DNA from: Thermodesulfobacteriota bacterium
GTDB taxonomy: Bacteria; Desulfobacterota; DSM-4660; Desulfatiglandales; Desulfatiglandaceae
Assembly: GCA_030837545.1 (NCBI GenBank)
Contig: JAUPKI010000024.1
Span: 1-42,230 of the forward strand
Length of the DNA: 42,230 nt
Direction of reading: 5' to 3'
Shown here: piece after piece, positions 17,009 to 26,251 of the stretch
Layout of the letters: each line of letters begins with the position of its first letter
How positions within the stretch are numbered: position 1 is the stretch's first letter
The notes under the pieces: model-generated
Seen by the model: the letters and a program-made list of their open reading frames with translations, nothing else
What the model was told of the DNA's origin: nothing
Databases searched by the model: none
Translations under genes and position numbers: made by a program

Positions 17009-19171
17009 ATGGGCTCTCCCGAGCAAACGGCCAGCATCCGGCAACTCCCCCGAACCCCTGATCCTGTCCAGGATATCCTGGACAGGACATTCTCTCTTGG
17101 GGAACTCGGGCTGAATGTGGAGGCTGTCGCTGAATACAAGAAGCTCTTTTCTTCCCGGTGTCAGCCAACCAAGATCATCCCCGGACTCGTGACATGTCTC
17201 GCCAAGACAAATTCACCCTCCAGGATCATCCAGAAGATAGAGGAGATGGCCGCTCACTCGGACGTAAGCAGGAGCAGGCTGGCCCAGTTCAGGGGGTGCC
17301 TCGGTGTGGAGATGGAGAAAAGGGGGAACAAGGACCTGGCCCTCGAACTGTACAAAGCCGCCTTGGAAACCGATCCAGACAACAAGCAACTCAAGGAAAA
17401 AATTGATCAGTTAACCCCGAATCTCGCCCTCACATCACGATATGGCTACCTCCTTCAGAACGCCCTGGTGACTGCCGACCAGTTGCAGAAGGCCCTCTCT
17501 CTTTCAAAAAATTCCCACAGAAGCGTCGAATCTATCCTCATAGAGGAGTTCAAAATACGCAAACAAGAGGTGGGAAAATCCCTCTCCCTGTTCTATGGTT
17601 GCCCCTTCAGGACCTTCGATCCCGGGGTCCCCGTTCCCGTAGAACTCATTAGCAGCCTGAAAAAGCCCTTTCTGCTGCACGATATGTGGGTGCCGCTGGG
17701 CTGGAACCAGAACGGCGTGGAGATACTCATCGACGACCCCGGCGATCTTAGAAAAACAGGGCTGATCAGGGGACTGACTAAGACCAAGCGGATCCATTTT
17801 TCCGTGGCGATCAAAGAGGATATCGAGGCCTTCATCCGGTATTTCTTTGATCGAAAGACCGAAGATTCCGTAAAGAAAATGATCGACGAACTCGACCTGA
17901 TCCCGGATATCTCGTTTGAAGAAGACGAAGCAGAAAAAGAGATAAACATGGAGGAGAGCGTCGATGAATCGTCAAGCCAGGTGGTAAGGCTGGTAGACCA
18001 GGTTATTGTGACCGCCCTTCGAAGAAATGCCTCGGATATCCATATTGAACCCTCCCCGGTCACCAGCAAGACCGGGATCCGTTTTCGCTTGGACGGGGTG
18101 TGCCATGAATATCTGCAGGTCCCCAACTCCATGGCAAGAGGGGTCCTGTCCAGATTGAAAATCATGGCCGGCCTCGACATCGCCGAAAGACGGCTTCCCC
18201 AGGACGGCAAGATCAAGTTCAGACGCAAGGGAATCCCCCCCCTTGACCTTCGCCTGGCGACGCTCCCCACAGCAGGCGGACATGAGGATGCGGTATTGCG
18301 TCTCCTCCCGGACTCCGGGGCCTTGAAACTGGGAGACATGGGGCTGAATGAACGGAATATGCGCGTCATGAAGAAGATCCTTGTGCAGCCCTATGGACTC
18401 ATCCTGGTGGTGGGACCCACAGGATCCGGCAAGACCACGACCCTCCATTCGGCCCTGGACCACATTAACAACCCCGGCGTCAAGATATGGACCGCCGAAG
18501 ACCCGGTAGAAATTACGCAGCCGGGGCTGCGGCAGGTAGAGGTCAAACCCAGAATCGGTCTTGACTTTGCAAGGGTCATGAGGGCGTTTCTCCGCGCAGA
18601 CCCCGATGTGATCATGATCGGCGAGATGAGGGACAATGAAACGGCCTCCATCGGAATAGAGGCCTCGCTGACCGGCCACCTCGTCTTCTCCACGCTCCAT
18701 ACCAACAGCGCGCCTGAGACCGTTACCAGGCTCCTCGACATGGGATTGAATGCCCTCAATTTCTCAGACGCCCTCCTTGGGATACTGGCCCAGAGACTGG
18801 TCAGAAAATTATGTTCCAATTGCCGCAAGGCCTACCACCCCTCTTCGGAAGAATTTGAGGAGATCCAGGCAACCTACGGCAGGGAGGCATTCACCCAACT
18901 TGGCATCGAATACACATCCGATCTGATCCTCTATGGCCGTTCCAAATGCGATGCCTGTTCAGGCACAGGCTACAAGGGAAGAATGGGTATTCATGAGCTG
19001 TTAGAGGGCACCCCGGCCATCAAGAAACTCGTAAAAACAGAGGCCCCCACAGACGAAATATTCGAGCAGGCGGTTCAAGAAGATATGACAACCCTGAAAC
19101 AGGATGGGATCAGCAAGGTCCTGTCAGGGCTCACCGACATGGCCGAGGTGCGCAGGGTGTGTATCAGTTGA
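17009..19171 (+). CDS. PilB/GspE-type ATPase with N-terminal helical-repeat extension
   Basis: 720 residues; hexameric ATPase that drives type IV pilus extension or type II secretion at the inner membrane. Residues 1-135 are helical and TPR-like (GNKDLALELYKAALETDPDN). Residues about 145-200 resemble the MshEN/T2SSE_N module (RYGYLLQNALVTADQLQKAL ... GKSLSLFYGCPF), which binds cyclic di-GMP in some relatives. The motor follows: SDIHIEPS, DLRLATLPT, Walker A GPTGSGKTT (about 468-476), Walker B VIMIGEMRD, His box LVFSTLHTN, and the Zn Cys set CSNC (about 602) and CDAC (about 647). ATG at 17009 has AGGTG upstream. No other pilus gene is in the window; the chemosensory genes follow directly, 136 bases on. 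Confidence 0.9.
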   Translation: MGSPEQTASIRQLPRTPDPVQDILDRTFSLGELGLNVEAVAEYKKLFSSRCQPTKIIPGLVTCLAKTNSPSRIIQKIEEMAAHSDVSRSRLAQFRGCLGVEMEKRGNKDLALELYKAALETDPDNKQLKEKIDQLTPNLALTSRYGYLLQNALVTADQLQKALSLSKNSHRSVESILIEEFKIRKQEVGKSLSLFYGCPFRTFDPGVPVPVELISSLKKPFLLHDMWVPLGWNQNGVEILIDDPGDLRKTGLIRGLTKTKRIHFSVAIKEDIEAFIRYFFDRKTEDSVKKMIDELDLIPDISFEEDEAEKEINMEESVDESSSQVVRLVDQVIVTALRRNASDIHIEPSPVTSKTGIRFRLDGVCHEYLQVPNSMARGVLSRLKIMAGLDIAERRLPQDGKIKFRRKGIPPLDLRLATLPTAGGHEDAVLRLLPDSGALKLGDMGLNERNMRVMKKILVQPYGLILVVGPTGSGKTTTLHSALDHINNPGVKIWTAEDPVEITQPGLRQVEVKPRIGLDFARVMRAFLRADPDVIMIGEMRDNETASIGIEASLTGHLVFSTLHTNSAPETVTRLLDMGLNALNFSDALLGILAQRLVRKLCSNCRKAYHPSSEEFEEIQATYGREAFTQLGIEYTSDLILYGRSKCDACSGTGYKGRMGIHELLEGTPAIKKLVKTEAPTDEIFEQAVQEDMTTLKQDGISKVLSGLTDMAEVRRVCIS

Positions 19172-19307
19172 AGACGCTGCTGTCAATAACGGGTTGCAGA
19201 TTGCAGGCGACTCTGCATGTTGGACCCTGAACAGTGCGCGCGCTCGTCCTTTGAACGTCAACCATCAATAGCCAATTGTCCATTGTCAATTCAGTGAGGT
19301 GGTAGCG

Positions 19308-20117
19308 ATGCCGAAACGGGCACTGGTAGTGGACGACGATTTTTTCTTTGTCGAATTTCTTGGAGAACTCCTTGAAAAAAGGGGATACCAGGTCATAAAG
19401 GCCCATGACGGCAAAGAGGGGTTATTAAAACTTGAGGACGGTCCTTTCGATATCCTGTTCTCCGATCTGATTATGTCCAAGATAGACGGGACTCAATTCA
19501 TCAAGATCGCCCGCAAGAAATTTTCGGACGTTTCCTTTCACATTATCGTTGTATCAGGGAGCGTTGTCGAGCAGATGGATCAGCTTACGGATGCAGAGGT
19601 TGACTGGTTTCTCGCAAAAGGCCCCCTCGAACAAATGGAAGCTCAGATCAACGAACTTCTGGATCAGATGGAAAATGGTGGAGTCATCTCGCCCAAGGAA
19701 GGGAACAAATTTCTGGAGTCTGGCACCCTGTATCCGAGGCAGATTACAAGCGAACTGGTGGATAGACTCAACTTCCACAAGGGCGTCATTGAAAGCATCG
19801 GCTTCGGCATCCTGGTCGTTGACAGAGACGCACGGGTCATCAATGCCACCTTACAGGCCCTCGACATCCTGAATGCGTCTCCCGGAGATACCCTGAACAA
19901 ACATATTACCTCTCTCTTCCCCCGGCAGGAGCGGGCCTATCTGATCGATGCCCTGAAGGCTGTCGCCCAGAATCTGGACCTTAAAAAGGTCCGTCTCAAC
20001 ATCGTCGTCGACGCCAAAATAACTCAGTTGACGGTCTCGCTCTTGAGGGTGGGGAGAGAGATCGCGGGGTGGATCATTGCCATGGAGGAAACTCGCCAAT
20101 GCATCGAACAAGCATAA
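19308..20117 (+). CDS. Response regulator with receiver and PAS-like domains
   Basis: 269 residues. Receiver domain 1-120 with acidic pocket D10/D11, phospho-acceptor D53 (FSDLIM), S83 (VVSGS) and K104 (FLAKG), so all phosphorylation residues are present. After a linker, residues about 150-265 look like a PAS domain (VIESIGFGILVVDRDARVIN ... GREIAGWIIAMEE). It has no DNA-binding or enzymatic output. The ATG at 19308 was chosen with GAGGTGG 6 bases upstream; GTG at 19299 is inside that site. It overlaps the methyl-accepting protein gene by 19 bases, pointing to co-translation; it is a natural target for the CheA two genes downstream. Confidence 0.87.
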   Translation: MPKRALVVDDDFFFVEFLGELLEKRGYQVIKAHDGKEGLLKLEDGPFDILFSDLIMSKIDGTQFIKIARKKFSDVSFHIIVVSGSVVEQMDQLTDAEVDWFLAKGPLEQMEAQINELLDQMENGGVISPKEGNKFLESGTLYPRQITSELVDRLNFHKGVIESIGFGILVVDRDARVINATLQALDILNASPGDTLNKHITSLFPRQERAYLIDALKAVAQNLDLKKVRLNIVVDAKITQLTVSLLRVGREIAGWIIAMEETRQCIEQA

Positions 20118-21358
20118 AAAACAAGCTCATCCTGAGCTTTCTCGCCCTGCTCCTGATCGTCATGGTGGTTGTAGTCGCCGCTCAGCAGATTACAGACAAC
20201 GTCATTACGGCCCTGGGTGTCTCGGCTGCACTGGCCCTGGCCGCCGGAATCATCTTCGGCGGCATTTTTTCAAGGTCCATTGTGAGACGGCTAAACAGCC
20301 TGAGCAGTGTGGCCAAAGAGATCAGTCATGGGGACCTTTCAAAGGAAATCCCCTTTCTGTCCCAAGACGAAATCCGGGATCTCGAAGAGGTCTTTGCCGC
20401 GATGGTCAGGGATCTGAGGGAAATTATTTCGGAGATAAAGGACGTCTCCACCCGGATCGAAGAGACCGGCAGAAATCTCGGCGTCCAGATAGAAAAGGTC
20501 CTGTCCAGCAGCCGGGAAATCGACGAGTCCGCCCTGGCAATTGCCAAGGGCTCGGAAACGCAAAGCCTCATCGTCCAGAAGACATCTCTCGTCCTCGAGA
20601 AAAGCCTGGAACAGATGGACGAGGCATCTCGACAGTCCGCCCAGACCGTATCCAAGACCACTGACGCGCTGCAAAAGACCGAAGTGGGCGAAGCCAAGGC
20701 CCGCGAGACCCTGCATTACCTGGAAGATGTCCTCAAACAGACGGTGGAGAACGCAGAACCGATATATCGGTTATCCGGCAAGGTGGAAAAGATCAAGATG
20801 GTCATGCGCGTCATCGAAGAACTCTCCCAGAAGACCGATCTCCTTTCCCTAAACGCCTCCATCGAGGCCACCAGGGCCGGGGAAATGGGAAAGGGATTTG
20901 CCCTTGTGGCGAACGAGATACGCAACATGGCAGAAAACTCCAGGAACTCGTCCCATGAGATCCGGGCGGTTGTAGATGATATCTTCGAGGACAACAAGGC
21001 CGTCATCGCGGCCCTCAGGAAGAGCGAGGAGGATATCAACAAGGGCCGCGGGATCATTCACGGCATCGTTGGGACCTTCGGCGAGATGCTTTCCGGGGTC
21101 AAAGAAATCTCGACTGAGGTAAGAGAGGTGGGGGAAATAACCCGAAAGCAGGTAAAAGAGATGAGGGGATTGCTCCACCAGTTCCAGGAACTCTCCAGAC
21201 TGGCACACGAGAATTTTGTATCGACCCAAAAGACGACCATCGGCACGAAAAGCCAGAAAGAGGAAATTATGGAGATCGTCAGGGCGGCCAAGTCATTGAA
21301 TGTCCTGTCCCAGAAAATGATGGAAACTCAGGAGCGATTCAGACTCCGCGGGGCGTAA
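20099..21358 (+). CDS. Methyl-accepting chemotaxis protein with minimal periplasmic part
   Basis: 419 residues from MHRTS (GGAGGAAA upstream; a longer start at 20069 would lie within the previous gene). Two hydrophobic segments (about 10-29 and 35-56) are separated by only a few residues, so there is no periplasmic ligand domain. A HAMP-like segment follows (SRSIVRRLNSLSSVAKEI), then a long coiled coil and the signalling hairpin near residue 248: DLLSLNASIEATRAGEMGKG, a variant of LLALNAAIEAARAGE. No CheR-docking pentapeptide is visible at the C-terminus. It should form arrays with the CheW and CheA encoded just downstream; its input must come through the membrane helices, HAMP or partner proteins. 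Confidence 0.9.
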   Translation: MHRTSIKNKLILSFLALLLIVMVVVVAAQQITDNVITALGVSAALALAAGIIFGGIFSRSIVRRLNSLSSVAKEISHGDLSKEIPFLSQDEIRDLEEVFAAMVRDLREIISEIKDVSTRIEETGRNLGVQIEKVLSSSREIDESALAIAKGSETQSLIVQKTSLVLEKSLEQMDEASRQSAQTVSKTTDALQKTEVGEAKARETLHYLEDVLKQTVENAEPIYRLSGKVEKIKMVMRVIEELSQKTDLLSLNASIEATRAGEMGKGFALVANEIRNMAENSRNSSHEIRAVVDDIFEDNKAVIAALRKSEEDINKGRGIIHGIVGTFGEMLSGVKEISTEVREVGEITRKQVKEMRGLLHQFQELSRLAHENFVSTQKTTIGTKSQKEEIMEIVRAAKSLNVLSQKMMETQERFRLRGA

Positions 21359-21361
21359 GAA

Positions 21362-21757
21362 ATGGACTGTTTTGTATTTGAGGCGGCAGGAAAGCACCTG
21401 GGAATTGAGGCCCGATACATCTATCGCATTGCCGACGAGGTGAGGGTGGCCCCTGTTCCCCTTCTCCCCTCCTGCCATGTGGGAATTATCTATTACAGAG
21501 GCGACCTGTTTGATGTTATCGATGCCGGCCGGCTTCTGGGGAAAGAAGGCCGCCTCTCCGACAAACCCTCCTATGTGATCCTCATGAAATGGGATCAGCG
21601 GAAACTGGGTCTGATACCGGAGCGCATTGTGGGGATAACCTGGGTCGAAGATGCGAAGGCCACAGACACGGTCTTCACCAAGGATGGACTCGCCATTCAC
21701 ATGATTACCCCCGAAAAAATCTGGGATACCCTATCGGAACTCCCCTATGGACATTGA
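21362..21757 (+). CDS. cheW: CheW-like adaptor protein
   Basis: 131 residues, a single CheW SH3-like domain: CFVFEAAGKHLGIEARYIYRI at the start, the central VPLLPSCHVGIIYYRGDLFDVIDAGRLLG strand set (hallmark gxxxxRGxxxPVxDL), and VGLIPERIVG-like end. It couples CheA to the receptor. The gene begins 3 bases after the receptor stop and overlaps cheA by 11 bases. It is somewhat divergent from core CheW. Confidence 0.87.
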   Translation: MDCFVFEAAGKHLGIEARYIYRIADEVRVAPVPLLPSCHVGIIYYRGDLFDVIDAGRLLGKEGRLSDKPSYVILMKWDQRKLGLIPERIVGITWVEDAKATDTVFTKDGLAIHMITPEKIWDTLSELPYGH

Positions 21758-23309
21758 CAAGTACAAAAGAATCTTCATCCAGGAATCCGGCAAGTATCTC
21801 CAGGACCTGAATACGGACCTCATTCGAGGGGAACATGACCTCCTGAACCGGAGTCTCTGGAGCGACATCCACGGCAAAATCCATTCCATCAAGGGAATGG
21901 CCCGCGCACTCAACCTGGATGCCGTATCCGGGCTGTGCCACTCCATGGAGGGATGGTGCAAGGAGTTTCAAGGGGGAACCATGACGCCTAATGCCGATGC
22001 CGTGCAGGTGCTGATGGACGGGGCAGAGCTGCTTAAGGGGCTGGTGGCGGCGACGGCCGAAGGCGCCGCTCCTGAGGCTTCACCACAGCTCGACAGGATC
22101 AGCGCGCTGCTGGCCCAACGCCCGGATAAGTTGATACCCCAGACACAGCCCGACACACACCCCGTTTCTTCTCCCTCAAAAATCGACCATATCCGCGTTG
22201 AATATTCGCTGATCGAAGAGCTCCTTGCCCGTTCTCAGGAAATCATCCTGCTGGAAAAGACCCTCCCTCCCCTTTCTCAAGAACAGATATCGTCCGGGCT
22301 GAGAGGCTGGATAGACCATTATATGGCCATGTTGAGAGGTCTTCACTTTCAGTTGGCCCGCCTGAGGCTGATGCCCGTCCAGGATTTCGTTTCCCTATTT
22401 GACAAGCCCGTCCGGGACCTGGCCAGGAACTACCATAGGGAGGTCAGGCTTGAGATGGTGGGGGGGGAACTCCAGGTGGATATCGGACTCATGGAGCGTC
22501 TGAGAGAGCCCTTCATGCACCTCTTGCGCAATGCCATTGCCCACGGAATCGAGCTGCCTGACGAACGGGAAAGATCGGGCAAAAACCGGGAGGGCAAGAT
22601 CGTTTTTGAGGCGGACAAACGAGGAGATAGCCTGGTGCTCACTGTAAGCGACGATGGCAGAGGCATCGATCAAACGGCTATTCAGCGCTACCTCAGGGGC
22701 ACGATGGGCATGTCTGATCAAGAGATCAGCGGCATGCCCCGTGAGGAATTCCTCCATACCATCCTCCGTGTCGATTACTCCTCTGCAGACGCTACGAACC
22801 AACTCGCAGGGAGAGGGATCGGGATGGATGTGATCGCAAAGGCCATCCAATACCTGAGCGGTTCCCTCGCCATTCAGTCAGAGCCGCTCGAGGGAACACA
22901 GTTTGTCATTAAGCTCCCCCTCTCTCTTTCCATTGTGTACGCGATCGTCTTTAAGATAGGCCCATACACCCTCTCTGTGCCGACGTCCCATGTCGCGTCG
23001 ATTGAAAGGGCAGAAGCCACATCCGCAGAACAGGGCGGAGATCTTTATGACTTGTGGGACAGACTCGGGATACATCCCGGCACGAGAAAATCGACCCATA
23101 TCCTGAAGCTCAGGCAGCCCCCCGCAATCGACGATTCAATCCCTACGGAACCCCCCCCCTCGCGGTTTGCCGTTGACGCGGTCATCGGCAACATGCCCCT
23201 CATGGTCATGCCCTCGGGGGAACTCCTGGCCCGGACCGGGTCTTTTGCCGGCGTCGGCATCATGGAAAACGGCGACCTGTCGATCCTTCTGGATATGGAA
23301 AAGCTTTAA
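21747..23309 (+). CDS. cheA: CheA-type histidine kinase without P2 domain
   Basis: 520 residues; cytoplasmic sensor kinase of a chemosensory array. Order: P1 Hpt domain with phospho-His H46 (KIHSIKGMA); a low-complexity linker (about 100-150) in place of P2; P3 dimerisation helices (about 155-215, ARSQEIILLE); P4 ATPase with N-box HLLRNAIAHGIELPDERE (from 257), DDGRGID (about 300) and GRGIGMDV (about 355); P5 CheW-like domain to the end. All catalytic boxes are intact. Lack of P2 and the short length mean it has no dedicated CheY/CheB docking domain. The likely phosphate acceptor is the receiver protein encoded two genes upstream. Confidence 0.9.
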   Translation: MDIDKYKRIFIQESGKYLQDLNTDLIRGEHDLLNRSLWSDIHGKIHSIKGMARALNLDAVSGLCHSMEGWCKEFQGGTMTPNADAVQVLMDGAELLKGLVAATAEGAAPEASPQLDRISALLAQRPDKLIPQTQPDTHPVSSPSKIDHIRVEYSLIEELLARSQEIILLEKTLPPLSQEQISSGLRGWIDHYMAMLRGLHFQLARLRLMPVQDFVSLFDKPVRDLARNYHREVRLEMVGGELQVDIGLMERLREPFMHLLRNAIAHGIELPDERERSGKNREGKIVFEADKRGDSLVLTVSDDGRGIDQTAIQRYLRGTMGMSDQEISGMPREEFLHTILRVDYSSADATNQLAGRGIGMDVIAKAIQYLSGSLAIQSEPLEGTQFVIKLPLSLSIVYAIVFKIGPYTLSVPTSHVASIERAEATSAEQGGDLYDLWDRLGIHPGTRKSTHILKLRQPPAIDDSIPTEPPPSRFAVDAVIGNMPLMVMPSGELLARTGSFAGVGIMENGDLSILLDMEKL

Positions 23310-23381
23310 AGGATCACCATCCAGGGAGGCCGTGGCGAACCATCAAAGGGGATACGGACAACCTATTCAAAGGAGTCTGTT

Positions 23382-24509
23382 ATGGAGCTACAACGACGAG
23401 AGCATCCTGTTTTCATTTGGAATCCGTTTTTTCGAAAGGGTTGGCCAGTCACTGAAAGGGTAGTCCTTCTCGCAATGGCAATTGCTTTCCTCATACCCCT
23501 GTTGTCGCTGGAAAGGCCTGCCGGAGCCGCAGTGTCAATAACCGCAACCCATCAATCTGCTAATGACTTCAGCAATATACCTGCCTCATATTTTACACAG
23601 GTGCGATCAACATTTCACATTTACTATGGCCATACCTCCCACGGAAGCCAGGTGGTCACCGGGCTCAACATGCTCCAAAGCCAGGATTCGGAGCGCTATG
23701 CCATACCTGACATTTACGATGACTACAACATTGATCTGGGAGATCCGGCCTGGGAAACTGATACCCGGAATTATCTCAGCGGCCATCCGGAGACCAACCT
23801 GGTCATGTGGTCCTGGTGCGGGCAATTGTCTAATGAAGACACTGATGTGAGTGATTATTTCAGCAGGATGAATGGCCTCATCAACGACTTTCCAGGCGTT
23901 ACCTTTGTCTACATGACAGGGCATCTGGACGGCGGCGGCACAACAGGGACCCTGTACACGCACAACAACCAGATTCGCGCCTATTGCCATACAAACAACA
24001 AGGTCCTCTTCGATTTTGCCGACATCGAGAGCTATAACCCAGATGGCACCTACTATCCCTATGGCTCGGACTGGTGCGAGTGGTGCACCGACTGGTGTGA
24101 AACCCATAGTTGTCCCAGCTATGGTTGTGAAGATTGCGCCCATTCGCAGTGCTTCAACTGCTACCGGAAAGGAAGGGCCTTCTGGTGGTTGCTGGCAAGG
24201 ATAGCGGGATGGAACCCCTCTGCGACAGTCTTCTACGTCCATCCAAACGGGACCTGCGGGAACAATCATCCCTGCTACACGACCATTCAGGCAGCCATGA
24301 CCGCAGCCGGCGACGGCATCGAGATCAGAGTTGCCGGGAGGACCTTCAACGAGGCCCCGACAAAGGGCACGACCGGCACGGTGACCCTCACCGGGGGGTG
24401 GAACGATGCATTCACAGGACAGACGGGGACAACCGAAATGTACGCACCGGTTGTAACAGGAGGGGCGATCGTAAGGCTGCTGCCTAACATCCGGGTGGTT
24501 GCCCCTTAG
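23382..24509 (+). CDS. Exported Cys-rich protein, unknown
   Basis: 375 residues. ATG at 23382 has AAAGGAG 7 bases upstream. A 25-residue N-terminal leader precedes a hydrophobic signal segment (VVLLAMAIAFLIPLLSL) and an AGAA cleavage region near 50. The first domain (FHIYYGHTSHGSQVVTGLNM ... VMWSWCGQLS ... VYMTGHLDGGG) has conserved-looking His and Cys and could be a hydrolase. Residues about 215-260 are very Cys-rich (CEWCTDWC, CPSYGCEDCAHSQCFNCY). The last 90 residues resemble a repeated secreted module (GTCGNNHPCYTTIQAAM ... TLTGGWNDAFT), common in deltaproteobacterial exported proteins. Function not known. It is 72 bases after cheA. Confidence 0.7.
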   Translation: MELQRREHPVFIWNPFFRKGWPVTERVVLLAMAIAFLIPLLSLERPAGAAVSITATHQSANDFSNIPASYFTQVRSTFHIYYGHTSHGSQVVTGLNMLQSQDSERYAIPDIYDDYNIDLGDPAWETDTRNYLSGHPETNLVMWSWCGQLSNEDTDVSDYFSRMNGLINDFPGVTFVYMTGHLDGGGTTGTLYTHNNQIRAYCHTNNKVLFDFADIESYNPDGTYYPYGSDWCEWCTDWCETHSCPSYGCEDCAHSQCFNCYRKGRAFWWLLARIAGWNPSATVFYVHPNGTCGNNHPCYTTIQAAMTAAGDGIEIRVAGRTFNEAPTKGTTGTVTLTGGWNDAFTGQTGTTEMYAPVVTGGAIVRLLPNIRVVAP

Positions 24510-24565
24510 AGATAAGGATTCGGGGCCAGTCTGATCATAGAGTAGCCTTCTCCCCATGCGACTTT

Positions 24566-24630
24566 GTTGTGGGAGCGTCTTTTAGCCGCGATATTCCCGT
24601 GCGTCGCGGATAGAAATCCGCTCTCACAGG
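24566..24630. repeat. REP-like imperfect inverted repeat
   Basis: GTTGTGGGAGCGTCTTTTAG and following CCGCGA at the left pairs imperfectly with TCGCGGATAGAAATCCGCTC-TCACAGG at the right. GTGGGAGCG...CCGCGA is the style of REP/BIME elements. It lies between two secreted-protein genes. Confidence 0.65.
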
Positions 24631-24694
24631 GATCTCTAAAGCGACTGAGCACGGTGACATAATTGAAGTTTCAAAGGAGAAATGCAGGTGAAGG

Positions 24695-26239
24695 ATGGCG
24701 CGATATTTGAGAGCAGCTATTCGGTTATCCCTTGTCCTTTCAGTTTTAGTGCCTTCCATCGGCTTTGGCGAGAGGCTTCAGACATCGGATCTCATGTATC
24801 AAGGCGCCTTCCGCCTACCCGAAAATTTCAACTGGGGCGCCCGGGGTCTTTCCTACTATCCCTTAGGAAACAGCGGCGCAGGTTCCTTGCTGGTAACCGG
24901 TTTTGAAGGCCTCACAGGCGGATTCGCCAATTATGGTGAGGTATCCATCCCCACGCCTCAACAGGAAGCCAACTGGGAAGATCTCCCCATGGCAGCATTC
25001 TTGAGGCCCCTGATGCCCTTTGATGGAGGACTTGTGCAGGCGCTCGAAGGAGACTCCGTGTTTGTCTCCGGCATCCAGTATGTACCACGTCAGGGGACCC
25101 AGACGGCAGACAAGATCTACGGGTCACTCAATGAATGGTATCCTGAAGGGGACTTTGGCGATGACTCCTTTCCCACTATCTGGCTCAGCAACTTGAATGG
25201 TTCCAGCGCTCGGGGGCTCTTCTATGTGGGGCCCCAGCCCCAGACCGCACCCTATCATGGCAGAAAGATGGGGGAATATCTCTTTACCGTGCCCCAATCG
25301 TATGCAGACACCTATCTGGGCGGCCGCATTCTCATAACCGGCCGGTCCCGGGGAACGCCGGTCGGTTCGGAACCGGTCACAACCCAGGGCGGTTCTCAAG
25401 GCCCCACCCTGTTCGCCATTGAGCCCTGGCAGATCGATAGTCCGGCGGCCAACGCCAGCATGGACGCTCTTCCCATTCTTTACTACCGGGCCGCTTATCC
25501 AGGCTGTGCAGGACCGGATATCGGGGCAAATGGCGAAAATGTGGACTGTGACTACGAGTTTTCGGATCAGGTGTTTAGGATGTGCGACGCCTGGTCCGGG
25601 GCCGGTTTTGTGGAAAGCGGATCAAAGCGAGCCATCCTCATTCTGGGGCAGAAATCAAGCACCAACTGCTACTACTGCGGCGATCCGGTTGACCCTACTG
25701 GATGCCCCTATGCCACAACCCCGCCGGCGTGCGCCACCTACTGGTGCAATGAAAGCCGGGGGTATCACTGCGGCCCCTATGAACGCCAGGTCATCTTCTA
25801 CGACACGGACGAATTGGGGCAGGCTGCGAAGGGTCTTCGCGATCCATGGACCGTCCTCCCCTATGCCCTCTGGCGTCCCACAACCTTCTATTTACAGGGA
25901 TACACCTGCGGCGATGTGGGCGGCATGGCGGTGGACCCGACCCGTGGACGGGTATTTATGGTCGAAAGGGGCCTAGGAGAAGGGGACATCAATGCCGCGG
26001 CAGTCCATGTCTGGACGGTTAGCGCTTCTTCATGCCCGACCTGCTCCGGTGATGAAGTGACCCTGAACGTAGCGTTCCCTGCGGGAAAGACCTGTGCGTG
26101 CACGGCTAAAACATCCATCACTCTCGGCTCCGGAGTGGTGATCCCCCGCGACGCCACAGTCACTTTCATTGCCCCGCTTGTGACCATCCAGCCCGGCGTC
26201 ACCATTGAAAATGGCGCGGTGGTCCATATCCGCCAATAA
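24695..26239 (+). CDS. Exported protein with C-terminal CPxC/GAVVHIRQ domain
   Basis: 514 residues. The signal peptide (MARYLRAAIRLSLVLSVLV) ends near residue 24. The main part has repeated Gly/Tyr-rich strands that suggest a beta-propeller or similar (GLSYYPLGNSGAGSLLVTGF, GGRILITGRSRG, GGMAVDPTRGRVFMVERG). A middle Cys-rich insert (CYYCGDPVDPTGC, CATYWCNESRGYHC) may form disulfides or bind metal. The final about 67 residues (from SCPTCSGDEVTLN to GAVVHIRQ) match the end of the next gene's product. No enzyme class recognised. The start at 24695 has AGGTGAAGG close by. Confidence 0.75.
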   Translation: MARYLRAAIRLSLVLSVLVPSIGFGERLQTSDLMYQGAFRLPENFNWGARGLSYYPLGNSGAGSLLVTGFEGLTGGFANYGEVSIPTPQQEANWEDLPMAAFLRPLMPFDGGLVQALEGDSVFVSGIQYVPRQGTQTADKIYGSLNEWYPEGDFGDDSFPTIWLSNLNGSSARGLFYVGPQPQTAPYHGRKMGEYLFTVPQSYADTYLGGRILITGRSRGTPVGSEPVTTQGGSQGPTLFAIEPWQIDSPAANASMDALPILYYRAAYPGCAGPDIGANGENVDCDYEFSDQVFRMCDAWSGAGFVESGSKRAILILGQKSSTNCYYCGDPVDPTGCPYATTPPACATYWCNESRGYHCGPYERQVIFYDTDELGQAAKGLRDPWTVLPYALWRPTTFYLQGYTCGDVGGMAVDPTRGRVFMVERGLGEGDINAAAVHVWTVSASSCPTCSGDEVTLNVAFPAGKTCACTAKTSITLGSGVVIPRDATVTFIAPLVTIQPGVTIENGAVVHIRQ

Positions 26240-26251
26240 GACCCAAAAATT

